Of a stretch of 57,393 bases of DNA, positions 42,903 to 51,277 are shown piece after piece. Under the pieces are notes generated by a model. It did not search any database. It was not told where the DNA came from and saw only the letters and a list, made by a program, of their open reading frames with translations. The position numbers were made by a program, and so were the translations under genes. How positions within the stretch are numbered: the stretch's first letter is position 1; every line of letters starts with the position of its first letter. The DNA is from JBKECY01 sp047975025 (GTDB lineage Bacteria; Bacillota; Clostridia; Lachnospirales; Lachnospiraceae): the NCBI GenBank assembly GCA_047975025.1, contig JBKECY010000031.1, positions 1-57,393 of the forward strand, read 5' to 3'.

Positions 42903-44102
42903 CTATTTCTGTTCCTTCTTAGGCAGAAAAGAGGCTCTTTTTATTGCGTCCGCACCGAACTTTTTGCGGATCTCGTCTACTGCCTTGTCCAGTTTTTCCA
43001 ATTTTTCATAATCTACCTGATCCAGAAAATTCAGCTGACGCTCACCTTCTCCCTTCGCCACCTTTTGCATACGGACTCCCAGCAGCCGGATGGGCGCGCC
43101 ATTGTATAGCTCTTCAAAAAGCCTGAGCACATACATGTGTACCTCCTGGGTCAGATTGGTGGGAGATTCCAGTGCCATCTGATGGGATGTGGTCTTAAAA
43201 TCCGAGTCCTTGATCGTAAGCGCCACGACCTGTCCCTGCATTTCGTCCGCGCGCAGCCGTTCACATACGGTCTCTGTTAAGGATAACAAAATCATTGCCG
43301 CGAAGGAAGGGTCTGTCACATCATACGGCAGTGTAACACTGTTGCCGTACCCTTTGTTCGCAGGCGGTACGGCACCAATGATATCCGCTGCCATGCCATT
43401 GGCAAATGCCCAGATGACTTCTCCCTGCTTTTTCAAATGCGAACGCAGGATTTGTATGTCTGTCCCCGCCAGCTCTCCAATTGTATGAATCCCCAGTAAG
43501 GTCAGTACCTTCTGCGTCGATTGGCCGACCAGAAAGAGTTCCCGGACGGGAAGCGGCCACATCTTCTCTCTGATTTCGGAAGGGTATAGTGTGTGTATGC
43601 GGTTCGGCTTCTCAAAATCCGAGGCCATTTTGGCCAGCAGTCTGTTCGACGAAATCCCTACATTGACAGTAAATCCCAATTCATTGTAGATACGGTTCTG
43701 AATCAGCGCCGCCAGCTGCACCGGCTCTCCAAACAGTGCCAAGGATTCTGTCACATCCATGTAGGCTTCATCAATGCTGTATTTTTCGATCTCGGATGCA
43801 TAGTCTGTCAGAATATTAAGAAACCGGCGGGAATAGCTGCGATACAGGTCGTGGCGCGGAGGTACAATGACCAGATCGGGACATTTTCGCAGGGCATCTA
43901 CGATTGGTTCCCCTGTACGTACCTTGTACTTCTTGGCCGGACCGGATTTGGCCAGAATGACACCGCGCCGCTTCGACCTGTCACCGCCAACTGCCGAAGG
44001 AATCTCCCGCAGATCCTGTGCCTCCCCGTCCTGCAGCCGCTCCACAGCATCCCATGACAAAAAGGCGCTGTTCACATCTATATGAAATATGACCTTCTCC
44101 AT
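42903..44102 (-). CDS. dinB: DNA polymerase IV
   Basis: The product has 399 residues. FHIDVNSAFLSWDAVE near 5 holds the first metal Asp and keeps the steric-gate Phe, and YSIDEAYMDVT near 110 holds the second acidic pair. Fingers, thumb and little-finger regions are complete, with RLLGVRMQKVAKGEGERQLNFLD near the end, close to a clamp-binding motif. It copies damaged DNA. AGGAGG precedes the ATG. A 61-bp hairpin lies just upstream. Confidence 0.94.
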   Translation of the reverse strand: MEKVIFHIDVNSAFLSWDAVERLQDGEAQDLREIPSAVGGDRSKRRGVILAKSGPAKKYKVRTGEPIVDALRKCPDLVIVPPRHDLYRSYSRRFLNILTDYASEIEKYSIDEAYMDVTESLALFGEPVQLAALIQNRIYNELGFTVNVGISSNRLLAKMASDFEKPNRIHTLYPSEIREKMWPLPVRELFLVGQSTQKVLTLLGIHTIGELAGTDIQILRSHLKKQGEVIWAFANGMAADIIGAVPPANKGYGNSVTLPYDVTDPSFAAMILLSLTETVCERLRADEMQGQVVALTIKDSDFKTTSHQMALESPTNLTQEVHMYVLRLFEELYNGAPIRLLGVRMQKVAKGEGERQLNFLDQVDYEKLEKLDKAVDEIRKKFGADAIKRASFLPKKEQK

Positions 44103-44129
44103 TATGTCCTCCTATGTACACTATCGCAG

Positions 44130-44190
44130 GACAGGCTCCTAAAATCAGATACCTGCCCGCTATGCAAGTCACTGATTTTAAGAGCCTGTC
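44130..44190. repeat. Long near-perfect inverted repeat between fprA and dinB
   Basis: Two 19-nt arms (44130-44148 and 44172-44190) pair with one mismatch; GACAGGCTC/GAGCCTGTC is the outer part and TAAAATCAG/CTGATTTTA the inner part, around 23 nt. No U-run follows on the minus strand, so it is not a standard terminator. It lies in the 5' region of dinB and the 3' region of fprA. Confidence 0.75.
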
Positions 44191-44228
44191 ATTACTAAAA
44201 CCAAGTACATTCATCCAACTTTCAAATA

Positions 44229-45395
44229 TTACGAGAAAGCAGCCAGAACATCTTCACGCAGTTTTTCTAACTGTTCTTTCTGCGGAATGTAGGTCAGACG
44301 CACTTTATCCATGCAAATATCGAAGCCGCATGCTTTGAGTTCTTCTTCAATCTGGCCTGCACTTTGGCCGCCCCATCCGTAGGAACCAAAGGCAAATGCT
44401 TTGCGGTTCTTCGGTGTCAGCCCTTTAAGATAGCATAAAAAGCTTGCCACAGTAGGCAGCATGTTGTTATTGAGAGTCGGGGAACCTACAATCACATATT
44501 TGGATGTCAGAATCTCCGTCGTAATATCAGAATTATGACTTACCGCCAGATTAAACAGCTGCGTCGGGATTCCTTTTTCCGTAAGTGCATCCACGATGGT
44601 CTTCGCCATCTGCTCTGTGGAATGCCACATCGTATCGTAGATGACGACTGCCGCCTCCTCAGGCTCATTGGATGTCCAGACTCCATATGCATCCAGAATA
44701 TCCTGAATATTACTTCTCCAGATGATACCATGACTCGGTGCGATCATCTCCAGATCCAGCCCTTTCACGATTTCGAGGGCACCGGAGGCCTGCTTGCCAT
44801 AGAGCATGATAATGTTGGCATAATATTTTTTCGCCTCTTCCAATGCTTCCGTCAGGTTCGTATCGTCGTCAAAGCGTTTGCTCGTTGCATAATGCTGACC
44901 AAAGGCATCGTTAGAGAACAAAATCTTCTCCTCCGGGCAGTAGGTGACCATGTTATCCGGCCAGTGCAGCATAGGTGTCGGTACGAAACTAAGAGTTCTC
45001 TTGCCGATGGATAAAGACTCTCCTGCCTTTACGCCTTCGTATGGCAGATCTCCGTAATGTGCTTTCAGACCTTTTAAGCCATTCGGCAGACTGGTAACAA
45101 TTTTGGCATTAGGACAGGCTTTGCTGATCGCCGGAATCGAACCCGAATGATCCATCTCAACATGATTTGAGATTATGTAGTCGATTTTCTCAAGTGGCAC
45201 GATGGCCTCGATACGCGCCTTCTGCTCTTCGGTAAATGGTGCTTTGACACCATCGATTAATGTGATTTTCTCGTCCATAATCAGGTAAGCGTTATAGGTC
45301 GACCCCCGCTGCGTTGAATAGCCATGAAAATTCTTCAAGGACCAGTCAATCGCCCCTACCCAATAAATGTCTTTTCTAATTTCTACTGGTTTCAT
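44229..45395 (-). CDS. fprA: A-type flavoprotein (flavodiiron protein)
   Basis: The product has 388 residues. The beta-lactamase-like diiron domain has HVEMDHSG (HxExDH) near 80 and FSNDAFGQHYA near 165; the flavodoxin domain from about 255 has VIYDTMWHSTEQMAKTI and VGSPTLNNNMLPTV. It reduces O2 or NO to harmless products with electrons from rubredoxin. It follows the rubredoxin gene by 90 nt, so the electron donor is encoded with it. Confidence 0.95.
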   Translation of the reverse strand: MKPVEIRKDIYWVGAIDWSLKNFHGYSTQRGSTYNAYLIMDEKITLIDGVKAPFTEEQKARIEAIVPLEKIDYIISNHVEMDHSGSIPAISKACPNAKIVTSLPNGLKGLKAHYGDLPYEGVKAGESLSIGKRTLSFVPTPMLHWPDNMVTYCPEEKILFSNDAFGQHYATSKRFDDDTNLTEALEEAKKYYANIIMLYGKQASGALEIVKGLDLEMIAPSHGIIWRSNIQDILDAYGVWTSNEPEEAAVVIYDTMWHSTEQMAKTIVDALTEKGIPTQLFNLAVSHNSDITTEILTSKYVIVGSPTLNNNMLPTVASFLCYLKGLTPKNRKAFAFGSYGWGGQSAGQIEEELKACGFDICMDKVRLTYIPQKEQLEKLREDVLAAFS

Positions 45396-45440
45396 TTTAC
45401 CTCCTCCTGCGAGATTCCCTGTAAAAGCGTATAAATCAAA

Positions 45441-45459
45441 TGTCCCCTGCGGGGGGACA
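45441..45459 (-). terminator. Hairpin between rubredoxin and fprA
   Basis: TGTCCCC/GGGGACA with a 5-nt loop; on the minus strand ATTTGATTTAT follows. It may be a weak terminator that lets part of the rubredoxin transcript enter fprA. Confidence 0.45.
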
Positions 45460-45485
45460 CTTGGTGTGCTTTCTTAATGTTATCT

Positions 45486-45644
45486 CTATTCCGGAGCGAA
45501 TTCATCTTTAGCAACACTGCATACCGGACACGTCCAATCATCGGGAAGATCTTCAAATGCAGTTCCAGGAGCGATTCCGCCATCTGGATCTCCTACCTCC
45601 GGGTCATATTCATATCCACATACGTCACATACATATTTAGCCAT
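45486..45644 (-). CDS. Rubredoxin
   Basis: The product is 52 residues, the standard rubredoxin size. It reads MAKYVCDVCGYEYDPEVG at the start and DWTCPVCSVAKDEFAPE at the end, so the four iron ligands C6, C9, C39 and C42 are present in two CxxC knuckles. GDPDGGIAPGTAFEDLP is the usual middle. AAAGGAG precedes the ATG. It carries single electrons to the flavodiiron protein encoded next and fits O2 or NO defence in an anaerobe. Confidence 0.97.
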   Translation of the reverse strand: MAKYVCDVCGYEYDPEVGDPDGGIAPGTAFEDLPDDWTCPVCSVAKDEFAPE

Positions 45645-45687
45645 GGTGATTCTCCTTTCGTTTATCTATAAAATGTCTATGTGTATT

Positions 45688-45715
45688 ATTATACATGTGA
45701 ATGCAAAAATTGCAA
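45688..45715 (-). promoter_or_regulatory. Promoter of rubredoxin-fprA
   Basis: TTGCAA (45710-45715), a 16-nt spacer and a perfect TATAAT (45688-45693) on the minus strand, 43 nt before the rubredoxin ATG. Confidence 0.65.
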
Positions 45716-45831
45716 GAAGTTTCAATACTTGATTCTTTTAGTTAGTGCGCGCCTCTTTCATTGAATATTCAGGCTATTTTCAAGAATTTGTCGTTAGTTT
45801 TTGGCAGTTTGTACTTACGAAAGAACATACT

Positions 45832-46983
45832 CTAAAAGATCTGCATAAAGGGTAACTCACATTCTTTGGCACTCAATTGTGCTTTCCTGCTTTGAATCTC
45901 TTTTAAAAGCTGCCCCGGACTGTATATTTTGTACTTTTTGACCCGGCACAGACGTGCCGCCGCTTCCAGACAATGCAGATAAATCTCTTGGCGGTTCGTG
46001 GTTCGCAGCGCCAGCAGACGAACGGTCTTCTTAAGAAATTTCTGGTATAAGATTTCCTGACGGGCTACCGTATCAGCGTCCAGCAGTCCTGCGGCCTCAC
46101 AGAGGGCTCTGAGCTTTTTGTCGTACTGCTTCTCTTCTTTATCCGCATTCTTAATATAGTAAATACTGCCCTGCAGACCATATAAGAACCGCATGGTATC
46201 AAAATATCCTATCTTCATATTCACAGCGGCGCGTTTCGGCTCGAACTCAATCGTTTTGCCCAGACTGACCCGCGGTGCAATCGTATGAACCTGCGTATCT
46301 TCCGGTATATCCACTGCTTTCGTATGACCGATGCCAAAAATCCGTATCACAATAATGTCTTTGACGTCACGCCGAAGCAGCGAAGTCAGCGGCAGGTTAT
46401 CCACCACAGAGCCGTCCAGGTAGTAGTTCCCATTAATTTTACGCTGTTTAAAAAGCGGGTACAGGTAGGCACTGGCAAGCAGATATTCCGCAATCCACTC
46501 ATCCGGCAGTGCTTTGATATCAATCTCTTCGGCCATATGCTGTGTGGCATTGTAGGTGTGTATGTACAAATCGCACAGTGAGCTGCGCAAAGACGCAGGC
46601 GTGATATTCTCCCGAATCAGCTGCAGCAGAGGTTCGACCTCAAAGCCATGCTGTGTGGTGAATTCTCTTAACACATCTCTCTTCTCATCCCAGGTTGCCT
46701 GTCCATGCAGGACTCTGTACATCGTATCATCGTCCACCTCCATTACTTTGGAATAGCTGATACGACGCCATATTTCTTCTGCCTGTGGTAAGTCTCCGGC
46801 GCAGATGAGGGCACCGTTTAGTGCGCCAACACTCGTACCGGCAATCGCTTTAAAGCGGACTCCCGCTTCCTGCAATGCTTTCCAGGCACCAATCTGATAG
46901 GAACCTTTGGCTCCGCCGCCTTCGAGAACCAGACCGTATTCTATTGTGGTGTCCAGGCGAAGTTTGCTTTTCTTCATCGGCAC
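45832..46983 (-). CDS. Patatin-like phospholipase
   Basis: The product has 383 residues. The oxyanion loop EGGGAKGSYQIG is at 21-32, the nucleophile Ser51 is in GTSVG, and the Asp of the dyad is D190 in YLDGSVVDNLP. The patatin domain fills residues 15-230; the remaining 150 residues are a basic C-terminal region. It is probably a cytosolic lipid acyl hydrolase. It follows pnp by 35 nt, so it may be read with the nucleoside operon although its role differs. Confidence 0.9.
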   Translation of the reverse strand: MPMKKSKLRLDTTIEYGLVLEGGGAKGSYQIGAWKALQEAGVRFKAIAGTSVGALNGALICAGDLPQAEEIWRRISYSKVMEVDDDTMYRVLHGQATWDEKRDVLREFTTQHGFEVEPLLQLIRENITPASLRSSLCDLYIHTYNATQHMAEEIDIKALPDEWIAEYLLASAYLYPLFKQRKINGNYYLDGSVVDNLPLTSLLRRDVKDIIVIRIFGIGHTKAVDIPEDTQVHTIAPRVSLGKTIEFEPKRAAVNMKIGYFDTMRFLYGLQGSIYYIKNADKEEKQYDKKLRALCEAAGLLDADTVARQEILYQKFLKKTVRLLALRTTNRQEIYLHCLEAAARLCRVKKYKIYSPGQLLKEIQSRKAQLSAKECELPFMQIF

Positions 46984-47018
46984 CTCCCTTTGTCTTACCT
47001 GCTTCCCATCGTGCTTTT

Positions 47019-47861
47019 TTATAGAAGGGTATCGCTTGCTGCCATGATTTGAATCACTTCTGTCAGCAGCTGTTCAAATTGCAGGGCAGTCCGATCCGCT
47101 GTTTTTTGTACCTCTGCATGGCTTAGAGGCTCCTGCGTGATACCGCTTGCCATATTTGTAATGCATGAGATGCCGCAGATCTTCATTCCCATATGCTGTG
47201 CGGCCACCGCTTCGCAGGCGGTGCTCATCCCTACGGCGTCGGCTCCCAGAATCCGGCTCATGCGCACCTCCGCCGGAGTTTCATAAGAAGGACCGCTGAA
47301 CTGCATATAGACTCCCTCCTGCAAGGGAATCTGCAGCCGGGCGGCGGCTGTACGAATCTCCCGGCGGATGTTCTCCGGATACACACTGCTCATGTCAGGA
47401 AAGCGCTCGCCAAGCTCCTCTGCGTTCGCTCCCAGCAGAGGATTCGGAACCAACACATTTATATGGTCTTTGATAAGCATCAAATCTCCGGGCGAAAACT
47501 GTTCGTTCACACCCCCTGCCGCATTGGTCAGCACCAGTGCCGAGGCCCCCAGCAAATGCATCAGACGGATTGGCAGCACCACATCCGACACTTCGTATCC
47601 TTCATAATAATGAATCCTGCCCTGCATGATGACCACAGGGATTTCCTGACAATACCCAAACACAAAACGACCTTTATGTCCCTCCACTGTTGATTGGGGG
47701 AATCCCTCAATTTGGTCGTACTCCACTGTCTGCCTGATTTCGATCTGCTGGGCGAACTGCCCCAGTCCGGACCCCAGAACGACGGCGACCCGGGGAACAA
47801 AATCTACCTGTTTTCGGACTGCGTCATAGCAGCGTTTTAGCTTTTCATAGTTCTGACTCAT
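47019..47861 (-). CDS. pnp: Purine nucleoside phosphorylase
   Basis: From the ATG at 47861, which overlaps the add stop as ATGA, the product has 280 residues; an in-frame start 27 nt earlier lies inside add. VAVVLGSGLGQFAQ near 26, VLTNAAGGVNEQFSPGDLMLIKDHIN and a late FSGPSYETPAEVRM identify the trimeric PNP family. It splits inosine and guanosine nucleosides into base and ribose-1-phosphate, which DeoB can isomerise. Confidence 0.95.
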   Translation of the reverse strand: MSQNYEKLKRCYDAVRKQVDFVPRVAVVLGSGLGQFAQQIEIRQTVEYDQIEGFPQSTVEGHKGRFVFGYCQEIPVVIMQGRIHYYEGYEVSDVVLPIRLMHLLGASALVLTNAAGGVNEQFSPGDLMLIKDHINVLVPNPLLGANAEELGERFPDMSSVYPENIRREIRTAAARLQIPLQEGVYMQFSGPSYETPAEVRMSRILGADAVGMSTACEAVAAQHMGMKICGISCITNMASGITQEPLSHAEVQKTADRTALQFEQLLTEVIQIMAASDTLL

Positions 47862-48832
47862 AGCGCGTTGCCCTCCCATAGACTGCATAATTTATGCTTA
47901 ATTGCATCTGTTGTAAAAGCCGCTGATGCGGCATAGCGCTGCATGCGGAGTATCTCCGCATCAGTTACACCGAATTGTTCCGTACAGAACTGCATTTCCG
48001 TACCAATTGTTGTGCCGCTGACAGTACGGTTATCTGTATTGATCGTGACCATAAGCCCATCCTCCAAGAACTCTCTTAGCGGATAGTCCTGCAGCCTGCT
48101 GACTGCCTTCGTCTGCCAGTTGCTGACCGGACACATTTCCAGTGCTATGCCTTGTTGCCTGCACAGTGCTTTGATCTCCTCATGCCCGCGCATAGCAATA
48201 CCATGACCGATTCTCGCCGCACCACAGGCAATCGCCCGGCGGATATTCTCCGCGTTCCCTGTCTCACCTGCGTGTATCGTAAAGGGCATCTCCCAACGGC
48301 GAACCTGGGCAAACACCTCTTCAAAGGCATGCATCGGATACTTCGTTTCATCACCGGCAAGATCGGCGGCACCGACTCCATACCCCAGAAATTCTCTCGC
48401 AACTTTAAGCATTTGCAGGTTTTCTGCAATTCCATGATGCCGCATCGCGATTACAATGACAGCAAAGTCAATGCCATACCGCTCACTGCCGCAGCGCAGT
48501 CCCTCCAGCACAGCTTCTATGACCCGGCGGCAGTCCAGATCCGCATGCACACTCAGAAGGGGCGCAAAACGCACTTCCACATAGGCGATCTTGTCCTGCT
48601 GCAGTGCTTCCATAAAATCAAAGGCGGCTGCCTTTAGATTCTCATAGGTCTGCAGACACTGCACCGGAATCTCAAATTTCTGCAAATATTCTGTCAGGCT
48701 CTGTGTATCTGTTGAGGCCTGTACCTCAGAGCGTTCAATCTGTCTGCCCAGCAGCCGCTGCATCGTAAGCAGCGGAAGCGAGCCATCCAGATGACAGTGC
48801 AGATCAATGCGAGGAAGCGTCTTACGATTCAT
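47858..48832 (-). CDS. add: Adenosine deaminase
   Basis: From MNRKTLPRIDLHCHLDGS at 48832 the product has 324 residues; the longer frame upstream lies inside deoC and is not expected to be used. HCHLDGS holds two zinc His, FTIHAGETG the next, then RIGHGIAM and ITINTD-type end motifs. It turns adenosine or deoxyadenosine into inosine forms for PNP. It overlaps deoC by 11 nt. Confidence 0.94.
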   Translation of the reverse strand: MNRKTLPRIDLHCHLDGSLPLLTMQRLLGRQIERSEVQASTDTQSLTEYLQKFEIPVQCLQTYENLKAAAFDFMEALQQDKIAYVEVRFAPLLSVHADLDCRRVIEAVLEGLRCGSERYGIDFAVIVIAMRHHGIAENLQMLKVAREFLGYGVGAADLAGDETKYPMHAFEEVFAQVRRWEMPFTIHAGETGNAENIRRAIACGAARIGHGIAMRGHEEIKALCRQQGIALEMCPVSNWQTKAVSRLQDYPLREFLEDGLMVTINTDNRTVSGTTIGTEMQFCTEQFGVTDAEILRMQRYAASAAFTTDAIKHKLCSLWEGNAL

Positions 48833-49481
48833 TGCCGCCAGAGAGAAGCTTGATGGCTGAACTGGTACCGATTCTGCTGACGCCCTCCTCAATAAAGCGT
48901 TCCATATCTTCCAGACTCCGGATGCCGCCGGCCGCTTTGATTCGAACCTTAGGTCCGATATGCGCTTTGAAGAGACGGATATCAGCAAGCGTTGCCCCGC
49001 CTGTACCAAACCCAGTGGAGGTCTTGATAAAATCAGCGCCGGCCTCTGTGACCGCCTTGCACAGTTCAATCTTCTCAGCGTCCGTCAGATAGCAGGTTTC
49101 AATAATGACTTTTAAGATCTTGCTTCCGACTGCACATTTGAGCATCTTGATTTCCTGTAATACGGCTGCAAAGTTTCCATTCTTGACGTCTGTCAGATTC
49201 ACGACCATGTCAAATTCGGAAACTCCGTCAAGGAGCCCCTGCTCAATCTCAGCCACCTTGGCTGCGGTCACACTGTATCCCAGCGGAAATCCGATCACCG
49301 TACAGATCGTTAGCTTATCTCCGAATGCGGCATGTACCCGCCCACAATAACTGGGCGGGATACATACGGAAGCCGTTCCATAGGCAATAGCCTCCTCGCA
49401 TATTTGCCGGATTCCCTCCCATGTAGCCGTCGGGCTTAACAATGTGTGATCTACATAACTCATTAATACTTCCTGTTTCAT
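48822..49481 (-). CDS. deoC: Deoxyribose-phosphate aldolase
   Basis: From the ATG at 49481 the product has 219 residues, the usual size; the longer upstream frame lies inside the pdp gene. YVDHTLLSPTATW, KVIIETCYLTDAEK and the Schiff-base segment FIKTSTGFGTGGA (Lys) are present. It cleaves deoxyribose-5-phosphate to acetaldehyde and glyceraldehyde-3-phosphate, feeding glycolysis. GAGAAGAAC precedes the start. Confidence 0.95.
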   Translation of the reverse strand: MKQEVLMSYVDHTLLSPTATWEGIRQICEEAIAYGTASVCIPPSYCGRVHAAFGDKLTICTVIGFPLGYSVTAAKVAEIEQGLLDGVSEFDMVVNLTDVKNGNFAAVLQEIKMLKCAVGSKILKVIIETCYLTDAEKIELCKAVTEAGADFIKTSTGFGTGGATLADIRLFKAHIGPKVRIKAAGGIRSLEDMERFIEEGVSRIGTSSAIKLLSGGNES

Positions 49482-49506
49482 GTTCTTCTCCTTCTTTTCT
49501 CTGCCC

Positions 49507-50832
49507 TCAGGCAAATCTTTCGACTCCGTCCTTCGTAACTCGTGCCAGCAGCAAAGGGCGCTGCAAAGGTTTTTCTTCCATATACACCACACTACTTTGA
49601 AATTCAGCCGCAGCCTGCGCAAAAAGCGATTCCTGTGAAGCATACAGCACTGCCAGCGTCTGTCCCTGTGTAACATAATCCCCGGTCGTAGCCTGCAGGA
49701 TGATACCGGCGCTTGGGTCGATCACACTGTCCTTTGTCTCCCGTCCGGCTCCCAGCATCACCGAAGCAATCCCGCACTTTTCCGTATCCATGCGTGCGAT
49801 ATACCCGCTTCGTACCGCTTTGACCTCCTGCGAGAATGCCGCCTGTGCCAACTTTCCGGGATCACGAAGCACTGCACTGTCACCGCCTTGCGCCTCTGTC
49901 ATGTCGATTAGTTTCTGCAAGGCACTTCCATCTGCCAGACTGGCCTCCACTTTTTTGATACAGTCACTTAACGGACTTTGCTCTGCCAGGCTAACCATAT
50001 TGGCTGCCAGCAGCACACACAACCGGGTAAGTTCTTCAGGTCCATGGCCTCGCAGTGTTTCCACCGCTTCCTCGATTTCCAGACTGTTTCCGATGTGCGT
50101 CCCCAACGGACGGTCCATATCGGTAATCAATGCCACCGTCTGCTTTCCAGCATTCTCTCCAATTGAGACCATCTCCGCTGCCAGTGCAATCGAATCGTCG
50201 AGATTCTTCATAAATGCCCCGCTGCCTGTTTTGACATCCAATACAATGCGGTCACTGCCCGCTGCGAGCTTTTTCCCCATAATCGATACTGCAATCAGGG
50301 GGATACTGTCGACCGTTGCCGTAACATCACGCAGTGCATACAGCTTCTTGTCCGCCGGAGCCAGATTTCCTGTCTGCCCGACAATACTGATGCCTGTCTG
50401 GTTCACGACTGAGAAAAACTCCTCCTGCGAGAGTGCCGTCCGAAACCCGGGAATGGATTCCAGCTTATCAATCGTGCCTCCGGTATGACCCAGACCGCGT
50501 CCGGACATTTTGGCAATCTTAACACCACAGGCGGCGGCCATCGGACCGGCAATCAGGCTCGTCTTATCCCCTACCCCACCGGTAGAGTGCTTATCCACCT
50601 TAATCCCCGGAATCCCTGAAAGATCTACAAGGTCGCCTGAATGTGCCACCGCATCCGTCATCGCCAGCGTTTCCTGCGGTGTCATTCCTCTGAAATATAC
50701 CGCCATCAAAAAGGCCGCCATCTGATACTCCGGAATCGTCCCGTCAATATACTGCCCGATCATTGACTTCATTTCCTCTGCGGATAACGCCCCGCCATTC
50801 CTCTTCTTCATAATCAAATCATACATTCTCAT
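49507..50832 (-). CDS. pdp: Pyrimidine-nucleoside phosphorylase
   Basis: From MRMYDLIMKKRNGGALS at 50832, with GGAGG six nt upstream inside the end of cdd, the product has 441 residues. DKHSTGGVGDKTSL binds phosphate, GRGLGHTGGTIDKLESIPG the nucleoside, and KTGSGAFM is a later family box. It releases uracil or thymine and ribose/deoxyribose-1-phosphate. The start overlaps the cdd stop. Confidence 0.93.
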   Translation of the reverse strand: MRMYDLIMKKRNGGALSAEEMKSMIGQYIDGTIPEYQMAAFLMAVYFRGMTPQETLAMTDAVAHSGDLVDLSGIPGIKVDKHSTGGVGDKTSLIAGPMAAACGVKIAKMSGRGLGHTGGTIDKLESIPGFRTALSQEEFFSVVNQTGISIVGQTGNLAPADKKLYALRDVTATVDSIPLIAVSIMGKKLAAGSDRIVLDVKTGSGAFMKNLDDSIALAAEMVSIGENAGKQTVALITDMDRPLGTHIGNSLEIEEAVETLRGHGPEELTRLCVLLAANMVSLAEQSPLSDCIKKVEASLADGSALQKLIDMTEAQGGDSAVLRDPGKLAQAAFSQEVKAVRSGYIARMDTEKCGIASVMLGAGRETKDSVIDPSAGIILQATTGDYVTQGQTLAVLYASQESLFAQAAAEFQSSVVYMEEKPLQRPLLLARVTKDGVERFA

Positions 50833-51268
50833 TGGCATCCTCCTTCGGTTCCTGCAGGGCTGCCGGGCCAAAGCCCTCAGGCAGCAAAGACCGCAAAGTA
50901 TAGACTTTGTACCGCCCCCGGCCATTCACTACGATGACTTCAAAGCTTTCGTCATCACAAAACTCCATCATCACCTGCCGACATACGCCGCATGGCATGC
51001 AGTAGCCATCCTGTACCGAAATCGTGCCCTGCTTATGTCCTACAATTGCAATTGCACGAAACCGCCGCTCACCTTCTGAAACAGCCTTGAAAAAAGCGGT
51101 GCGTTCCGCACAGTTCGTGGGCGAAAATGCGGCATTTTCCACATTGCAGCCTGTATAAATGCGGCCGCTGTATCCTAACAGGGCAGCTCCCACCATAAAA
51201 TGTGAGTACGGCGCATATGCATTGCTGCGCGCCTGCTGCGCTTCCTGAATTAACTTCTCGTATTCCAT
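50819..51268 (-). CDS. cdd: Cytidine deaminase
   Basis: The product has 149 residues. The zinc site is CAERTAFF and CMPCGVCRQ, with the catalytic Glu in CAE; CNVENAAFSPT is the substrate loop. It turns cytidine and deoxycytidine into uridine forms for the pyrimidine-nucleoside phosphorylase encoded next. It follows deoB by 9 nt. Confidence 0.95.
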   Translation of the reverse strand: MEYEKLIQEAQQARSNAYAPYSHFMVGAALLGYSGRIYTGCNVENAAFSPTNCAERTAFFKAVSEGERRFRAIAIVGHKQGTISVQDGYCMPCGVCRQVMMEFCDDESFEVIVVNGRGRYKVYTLRSLLPEGFGPAALQEPKEDANENV

Positions 51269-51277
51269 AGGAACTCC

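Noticed and set aside
45392..45583. A 63-codon minus-strand ORF before fprA
   Set aside because: It is the out-of-frame shadow of rubredoxin, which has the real ribosome binding site and both CxxC motifs.
48833..49069. N-terminal extension of adenosine deaminase
   Set aside because: The extra 79 codons lie inside deoC in another frame; the family start MNRKTLPRIDLHCHLDGS fits the internal ATG at 48832.
49482..49676. N-terminal extension of DeoC
   Set aside because: It overlaps the end of the pyrimidine-nucleoside phosphorylase gene and reads as chance Cys/Arg/Trp-rich sequence.
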